Shown one piece after another: positions 59,989-64,000 of a DNA stretch of 64,000 bases (its first letter is position 1; each line of letters starts with the position of its first letter). The stretch comes from Kitasatospora sp. NBC_00458 (GTDB lineage Bacteria > Actinomycetota > Actinomycetes > Streptomycetales > Streptomycetaceae): NCBI RefSeq assembly GCF_036013975.1, contig NZ_CP107904.1, positions 1,798,001 through 1,862,000 on the forward strand. The letters are read 5' to 3'. The translations under genes were made by a program, and so were the position numbers. The notes beneath the pieces are model-generated. The model saw only the letters and a list, made by a program, of their open reading frames with translations. It was not told the DNA's origin and ran no database searches.

Positions 59989-61353
59989 CTAGGCCCCGCT
60001 GTGCTTCAGCATGTCCTCCCGCTCCACGACCTTGACCCGCTCGCGCCCCTCCGCCGCACCGAGCGCGCGCTCGTGGGCGTCGAGCAGCTGCCAGCCCTCC
60101 CACGTGGTGTACCGGACCCCCTGGGCGCGCAGGTGCGCGACGACCGCGTCCGGCTCGGGCTCGGCGGCGCCGGGGAGGCGGCCTTCGCGCTGGTCGGCGA
60201 GCAGGCAGGCGACGGTCTCGTTGGCGTCGCCCTTGGTGTGCCCGATGAGGCCGACCGGGCCGCGCTTGATCCAGCCGGTGACGTAGGTGGCGGCCTGGTG
60301 CGAGCCGTCGGCCGCGAGCACCCGGCCGGCCTCGTTCGGCACGGTGCCGGACACCGGGTCGAACGGCACCTTGGGCAGCTCGTCCGAGTAGTAGCCGATC
60401 GCCCGGTAGATCGCCTGCACGTCCCAGTCGGTGTGCCGGCCGGTGCCCCGCACGTTGCCCGTGCCGTCGAGCTCGGTGCGCTCGGTGCGCAGCCCGACCA
60501 CCCGGCCGTCGCCGCCGAGGATCTCCACCGGGGACTCGAAGAAGTGCAGGAAGAGCTTGTGCGGGCGGTCGCCGACGTCGCGGATCGCCCAGTTCTCGAT
60601 GGTCGAGGCGACCATGTCGACGTGCTTGGCGCCGCGACGCTCGGCGATCGAGCCGTCGTCGTAGTCGATGTCCTCGGGGGCGACGATGACCTCGATGTTC
60701 GGCGAGTGGTCGAGCTCGCGCAGCTCCATCGGGCTGAACTTGGCCTGGGCGGGGCCGCGTCGGGCGAAGACGTGCACCTCAAGGGCCTTGTTGCGGCGCA
60801 GTCCCTCGTGGACGTTCGGCGGGATCTCGGTCGGCAGCAGTTCCTCGGCGGTCTTGGCGAGGATGCGGGCCACGTCCAGCGCGACGTTCCCGGCGCCGAG
60901 CACGGCGACCTTCTCGGCCTCCAGCGGCCAGGTGCGCGGCACGTCGGGGTGGCCGTCGTACCAGGAGACGAAGTCGGCGGCCCCGTAGGACCCGTCGAGC
61001 CCGACGCCGGGGATGTCGAGCGCCCGGTCGGCCATCGCGCCGGTCGAGAAGACCACCGCGTCGTAGAACCGGTGCAGGTCGTCGAGCGTGAGGTCGCCGG
61101 GGTAGTCGACGTTGCCGAAGACCCGGATCTGCGGCTTGCTCAGCACCTGGTGGAGCGCGGTGACGATCCCCTTGATCCGCGGGTGGTCGGGTGCCACGCC
61201 GTACCGGATGAGGCCGAACGGTGCGGGCATCCGCTCGAACAGGTCGATCGCGACCCCCGGCTGCTGGGCGGCGTCGGACTTGAGCAGGGCGTCGGCCGCG
61301 TAGATGCCGGCGGGGCCGGCGCCGACTATCGCGACTCGGATCGGACGGGACAT
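59989..61353 (-). CDS. fprA: ferredoxin-NADP reductase (FprA / adrenodoxin reductase type)
   Basis: A protein of 454 residues from ATG 61353 (MSRPIRVAIVGAGPAGIYAADALL). FAD is held by VGAGPAG, and the substrate region RMPAPFGLIRYGVAPDHPRIK is typical. The NADP loop is LGAGNVALDVARIL, and the end carries ATYVTGWIKRGPVGLIGHTKGDANETV, diagnostic of FprA. It transfers electrons from NADPH to ferredoxins that feed P450s and other enzymes. Possible relevance to the P450 at 33359 is only functional, since the genes are 26 kb apart. It ends at a shared terminator. Confidence 0.96.
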   Translation of the reverse strand: MSRPIRVAIVGAGPAGIYAADALLKSDAAQQPGVAIDLFERMPAPFGLIRYGVAPDHPRIKGIVTALHQVLSKPQIRVFGNVDYPGDLTLDDLHRFYDAVVFSTGAMADRALDIPGVGLDGSYGAADFVSWYDGHPDVPRTWPLEAEKVAVLGAGNVALDVARILAKTAEELLPTEIPPNVHEGLRRNKALEVHVFARRGPAQAKFSPMELRELDHSPNIEVIVAPEDIDYDDGSIAERRGAKHVDMVASTIENWAIRDVGDRPHKLFLHFFESPVEILGGDGRVVGLRTERTELDGTGNVRGTGRHTDWDVQAIYRAIGYYSDELPKVPFDPVSGTVPNEAGRVLAADGSHQAATYVTGWIKRGPVGLIGHTKGDANETVACLLADQREGRLPGAAEPEPDAVVAHLRAQGVRYTTWEGWQLLDAHERALGAAEGRERVKVVEREDMLKHSGA

Positions 61354-61787
61354 GGCGGGGCGATCCTCCGAACGGGAACACGGGCAGGCGGGGAGGGTGA
61401 GGGCGACCCCCCGGCCAGCCAACACTGCTGGTCCGTGCCGAGAGTAGTCGGTGTGGATCTATGAGGTCATAGAGCCGACCTATGGGCCGGCCGGGAACTT
61501 CCACCGGCCCTTCCCGTCCGGGCCCGGGCACCACCCGCCCCGGCCTCCCGCCGACCCCGCACCGGCCCCGCACCGGCCCCGCGGACCTGCCGGACCCGGC
61601 CGGACCCGCCCGCCTCCACCGGAGGCCCCGGCCTCCAGGACGCGATCGAGCCGTTCTCGAACGGTCGACCAGCGGCGTCCCGCCCCCGCCCGCACGAGGT
61701 CCGAAAACCGCCCCCGGAACGCCTCCCGGGTGCCCTAGCCTGACCCTCGCACCACGACATGATGTCTAGACCACAGGGTGGGGAATC
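61354..61787. other. divergent intergenic region of fprA and the propeller gene
   Basis: These 434 bp hold no gene. CTATGAGGTCATAG (61459-61472, 6-bp arms) is a small palindrome on the fprA side. The centre (61490-61660) is C-rich low complexity with repeated CACCGGCCCCG words. Confidence 0.5.
61764..61774. promoter_or_regulatory. DasR-like half site GTCTAGACCAC
   Basis: GTCTAGACCAC matches the right and central part of the streptomycete dre (DasR site, TGGTCTAGACCA). It lies 13 bp before the ATG of the secreted propeller gene. The left arm is poor, so the site is weak evidence. Confidence 0.35.
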
Positions 61788-62891
61788 ATGAATTCGCGCA
61801 TGTCGAAGGCTCGTTGGACGGGCTCACTGGTGGCCTCGGCGGTACTCCTGCTCACCGGCGCGGGCGCCGGTGCAGCCGTCGCCGACACCGTACCCGCCGC
61901 GACCGACGGTACCGCCATCGGATGGCGGGCGCTCGGACTGGCCGTCTCCCCGGAGGGGAACCGGGCGTACGTCGTCGCCGCCGACCGGTCCGGCAGCCGG
62001 ACCCCGGTCGTCCTGCGCACGGTCGACACCCGGACGGGCGCGGTGGTCGCCGAACTGCCCCTGGCGGACGACGGCACCGCCGGCCGGCCCGTGGTGAGCC
62101 AGGACGGCCGCCGCCTGTACGTCCTGGTGTCGGACCGGCTGGTCGCCGTCGACACCGCCACCGCCACGGTGCTGTCCCGCACCCCGGCACCGGACCAGCC
62201 GCGTCCGGACGGCTGGTCGACGGGCGGCCTGACCGGCCTGGCCGTCAGCCCCGACGGTTCGAAGGTCTACGTCGACCAGGACGGCCCGGAGGCCTACGGC
62301 CAGGGCGTCCGGCCGGGCCGGGTGCTGGTGTTCGGCACCCCGCAGGGCGCCTTCACGGCGTCCGTGCCGCTGCGCGGCCACACCGTGAGCGCCATCGCAC
62401 TCCAGCCCGGCGGAGCCGGCGCCTACGTCTCCACCGACGCGGGCCTGGAGCACCTCGACACCACCGCCCCGGTCCCGACCGTGCTGCGCACCGTCGCACG
62501 GATCGGCGCCACCAAGGAGCTGACCGCCTCCCCGGACGGCCTGCACCTGTACGCGCTGGGCTCCCAGGCCGACGCCGGCACCGGCTACGTGGTCGACACC
62601 GTCAACGACACCGCGAGGCCCGTGTTCACCTTCGCCGACGGCCCGGTCGACCTCCACTACGTGGCGGTGAGCCCGGACGGCGGCCGGGTCCACGTGCTCA
62701 AGGGCGGCTGGACCCCGCAGGCCTCGGTGCTCTCCTACGACACCGCCACCGACACCGGCGTCCCGGGCGAGACGCTCACCGGCTTCGGCCTGGACGGCGT
62801 CTCGGCCGCGGCGGTCGCCCCCGGCGGGCACACGCTCTACCTGGCCGGCATCCGCGGTGACCTCTCGTACCTGAAGACCGTCAGGTACTGA
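61788..62891 (+). CDS. secreted YncE-like beta-propeller protein
   Basis: A protein of 367 residues. The signal peptide SKARWTGSLVASAVLLLTGAGAGAAVA is followed by repeated blades with the pattern LAVSPxGxxxYV: LGLAVSPEGNRAYVVAAD, VVSQDGRRLYVLVSD, LAVSPDGSKVYVDQDG, IALQPGGAGAYVS, and AVSPDGGRVHVLKG. This is the 40-residue YVTN/YncE propeller type found in surface and secreted proteins. There are about seven blades, and no catalytic residues are recognised. It may bind a polymer or protein outside the cell. A 10-bp hairpin terminator follows. Confidence 0.92.
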   Translation: MNSRMSKARWTGSLVASAVLLLTGAGAGAAVADTVPAATDGTAIGWRALGLAVSPEGNRAYVVAADRSGSRTPVVLRTVDTRTGAVVAELPLADDGTAGRPVVSQDGRRLYVLVSDRLVAVDTATATVLSRTPAPDQPRPDGWSTGGLTGLAVSPDGSKVYVDQDGPEAYGQGVRPGRVLVFGTPQGAFTASVPLRGHTVSAIALQPGGAGAYVSTDAGLEHLDTTAPVPTVLRTVARIGATKELTASPDGLHLYALGSQADAGTGYVVDTVNDTARPVFTFADGPVDLHYVAVSPDGGRVHVLKGGWTPQASVLSYDTATDTGVPGETLTGFGLDGVSAAAVAPGGHTLYLAGIRGDLSYLKTVRY

Positions 62892-62916
62892 CACCCCGCA
62901 CCGCCACCCGGCCGCA

Positions 62917-62942
62917 CCGCGGCATGCCGCGCCATGCCGCGG
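62917..62942. terminator. 10-bp hairpin terminator
   Basis: CCGCGGCATG, a 6-nt loop, then CATGCCGCGG, 25 nt after the propeller gene stop. Confidence 0.8.
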
Positions 62943-63301
62943 GCCGCATGCGTCGCCGGGTGAGGAGGAGGCGGTTCCCCGGCGGCGGTTCCGCTCCGGG
63001 GACCGCCTCCGAGTACCCGTCCGGCCACCGGCCGGGTGCCCGCTCGCGCAAGGGGGCCCGGCGAACTCGCCCGTCCGCACCGACGGTTGGTGCCCTCCGG
63101 ACCGTCCCCGCTGGCACCGCATCCGGACCTCGCCCCGACGCGCGACGGCCCGACGGGCGGCGCCGTCCGCGTCGATAGGGCATCGGAGCCGACCACGCGG
63201 GCACTGCGCAGCGGGAACCCGGCGGCGCCGGTACCACCGGCGCCCGGCAGCCCGGGCCGCCCGCGCCGACGCCGGACATGAGGCGCCGACCGCCCCGGCG
63301 T

Positions 63302-63338
63302 CGGCAGACGCCGTCGGCCGCACCCGGCAGCCCGCCCC
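63302..63338. repeat. 37-bp direct repeat, copy 1
   Basis: Begins CGGCAGACGCCGTCGGCCGC. The second copy is at 63514-63550 with one mismatch. Confidence 0.8.
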
Positions 63339-63513
63339 GCAAACCGCCCGCCCCACCACACCGCCACCGCCACCGCCACCGCCGAACGGGCGGGTGCCGC
63401 CGGGCCGGCCGCGCGCGGGGACGGCGGGCACGTACCACCTCAGCCCACGGTGAGCGCGAGCACAGGCGGACGCCCCCGACGACCCCCGCCCCCGACACTC
63501 CCGCCCCCGACCC

Positions 63514-63550
63514 CGGCAGACGCCGTCGGCCGCACCCGGCAGTCCGCCCC
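63514..63550. repeat. 37-bp direct repeat, copy 2
   Basis: Same orientation as the copy at 63302-63338, 212 bp further on. Confidence 0.8.
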
Positions 63551-63614
63551 CCGACGCTCCCACCCCCGGCCCCCGGCCCCCGGCCCCCGGTTCAGCCCGC
63601 CCCGGCCCCCGGGT

Positions 63615-64000
63615 TCAGCCCGCCGCGGGCCCGGTGCCGCCGCCCCGGGGCGCCAGCCCGTCCAGCACCAGGCCGAAGAGGCGGTCGCTCCGCTCGGCGA
63701 GGCTCGGCGCCTGGTCGGCGATCCAGGCGAGGCCGTTGGCCAGGGCGAACAGGTCGACGGCGTCCACGTCCGGCCTGATCAGACCGTCCCGCTGCGCCGC
63801 CACCAGCAGCCGCCCACACGCTTGACGCATCGTCAGGCAGGAGGCGTGCAGAGGCGATTCGGGGTCCTGGAGGGTGGCGAGCAGCGCGGCGGAGAGCCCC
63901 TGGTAGGCGCCCGCTCCGCGCGTGAACTCGCGCAGCCAGTCGCCCAGCGCGCGGTCCGGCGCAACGGCGGCGGCGAGTTCCTCGGCCCGCTCGGCGAGCA
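63615..64000 (-). CDS. TetR family regulator, 5'-truncated by window edge
   Basis: Only the C-terminal 127 residues are present. LAERAEELAAAVAPDRALGDWLREFTRGAGAYQGLSAALLATL, then QACGRLLVAAQRDGLIRPDVDAVDLFALANGLAWIADQ and RLFGLVLDGLAPRG are typical of the C-terminal ligand-binding domain of SbtR-like TetR regulators. The HTH lies outside the window, so the call rests on these helices alone. Confidence 0.85.
   Translation of the reverse strand, partial: LAERAEELAAAVAPDRALGDWLREFTRGAGAYQGLSAALLATLQDPESPLHASCLTMRQACGRLLVAAQRDGLIRPDVDAVDLFALANGLAWIADQAPSLAERSDRLFGLVLDGLAPRGGGTGPAAG

Larger units (their letters stand above)
62943..63614. other. 672-bp non-coding region with repeats
   Basis: No frame here shows a family. 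A 37-bp segment recurs at 63302-63338 and 63514-63550 with one mismatch, and CCCCCGGCCCC/CCGCCACCGCCACCG low complexity surrounds it. Confidence 0.55.

Noticed and set aside
62881..63498. Minus-strand Arg/Gly-rich frames in the last intergenic region
   Set aside because: They show only low complexity, contain the direct repeat, and lack ribosome sites or family features.

Overview
The window is very GC-rich (roughly 72-75% by eye), uses G/C at third codon positions almost throughout, and carries families typical of streptomycetes: XRE/DUF5753 plus DUF397 pairs, a DUF6188 protein, an SSI-type protease inhibitor, a PadR/DUF1700 pair, an SCO6745-like protein, a DmdR/IdeR-type iron box and an RHVD leader peptide. 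It is best read as chromosomal DNA of Streptomyces or Kitasatospora. No rRNA, tRNA, CRISPR array, transposase or integrase was found. Most genes are monocistronic or in short operons, and many convergent pairs are closed by long perfect hairpins without a U-tract.

Region 1 (1-32450) is mostly accessory metabolism and regulation. It holds a YdcF/WbqC pair, a pirin, a Tat-type esterase, rpe, an SCO6745-like protein, and many one-component regulators (TetR, ArsR, HxlR, AraC) next to the oxidoreductases or VOC proteins they probably control. It also has a Ser/Thr kinase, a serine hydrolase, a beta-carbonic anhydrase behind an RHVD leader peptide, and a WhiJ-like locus (XRE/DUF5753, two DUF397 copies, a divergent RsbW-like ATPase). 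Two flavoprotein monooxygenase-like genes lie at its end. Small gene remnants (TetR, PadR and, in region 2, Nudix) mark decay.

Region 2 (32450-38960) contains the most striking locus. A 25-codon gene at 33198-33275 ends in AWYRWV and is followed, after a strong hairpin, by a short cytochrome P450 (33359-34405) and a terminator. This is the minimal layout of an atropopeptide (tryptorubin-type) RiPP pathway, with what looks like a variant core. Downstream are an SSI-type inhibitor, a PadR/DUF1700 pair, a Nudix remnant, and a threonine/serine dehydratase-like gene behind a 740-bp repeat-rich non-coding stretch with three copies of the palindrome ACTTTGCAAAGT.

Region 3 (39000-47430) has a single-gene defence candidate at 39629: a PaeR7I-like endonuclease fold with a substituted catalytic acid, fused to a C-terminal Shedu-type nuclease domain. 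Next comes a secreted PAF-acetylhydrolase-like enzyme behind an iron box, an MBL hydrolase/MarR pair with a perfect 19-bp operator, a HAD phosphatase, a methyltransferase and small proteins.

Region 4 (47700-59150) is a coherent chaperone system. One minus-strand operon encodes a membrane-anchored 1616-residue TPR protein, a J-domain-like protein without HPD, a GrpE-like factor, an Hsp70 with four zinc ribbons between its ATPase and substrate domains, and a zinc-ribbon/TPR protein. A kinase-like protein with DLT in place of DFG and a propeller-like C-terminal half is transcribed divergently from it.

Region 5 (59370-64000) has a small unknown protein, a ferredoxin-NADP reductase (FprA type), a secreted YncE-like beta-propeller protein with a DasR-like half site in front, 0.7 kb of repeat-containing non-coding DNA, and a TetR regulator cut by the window edge.
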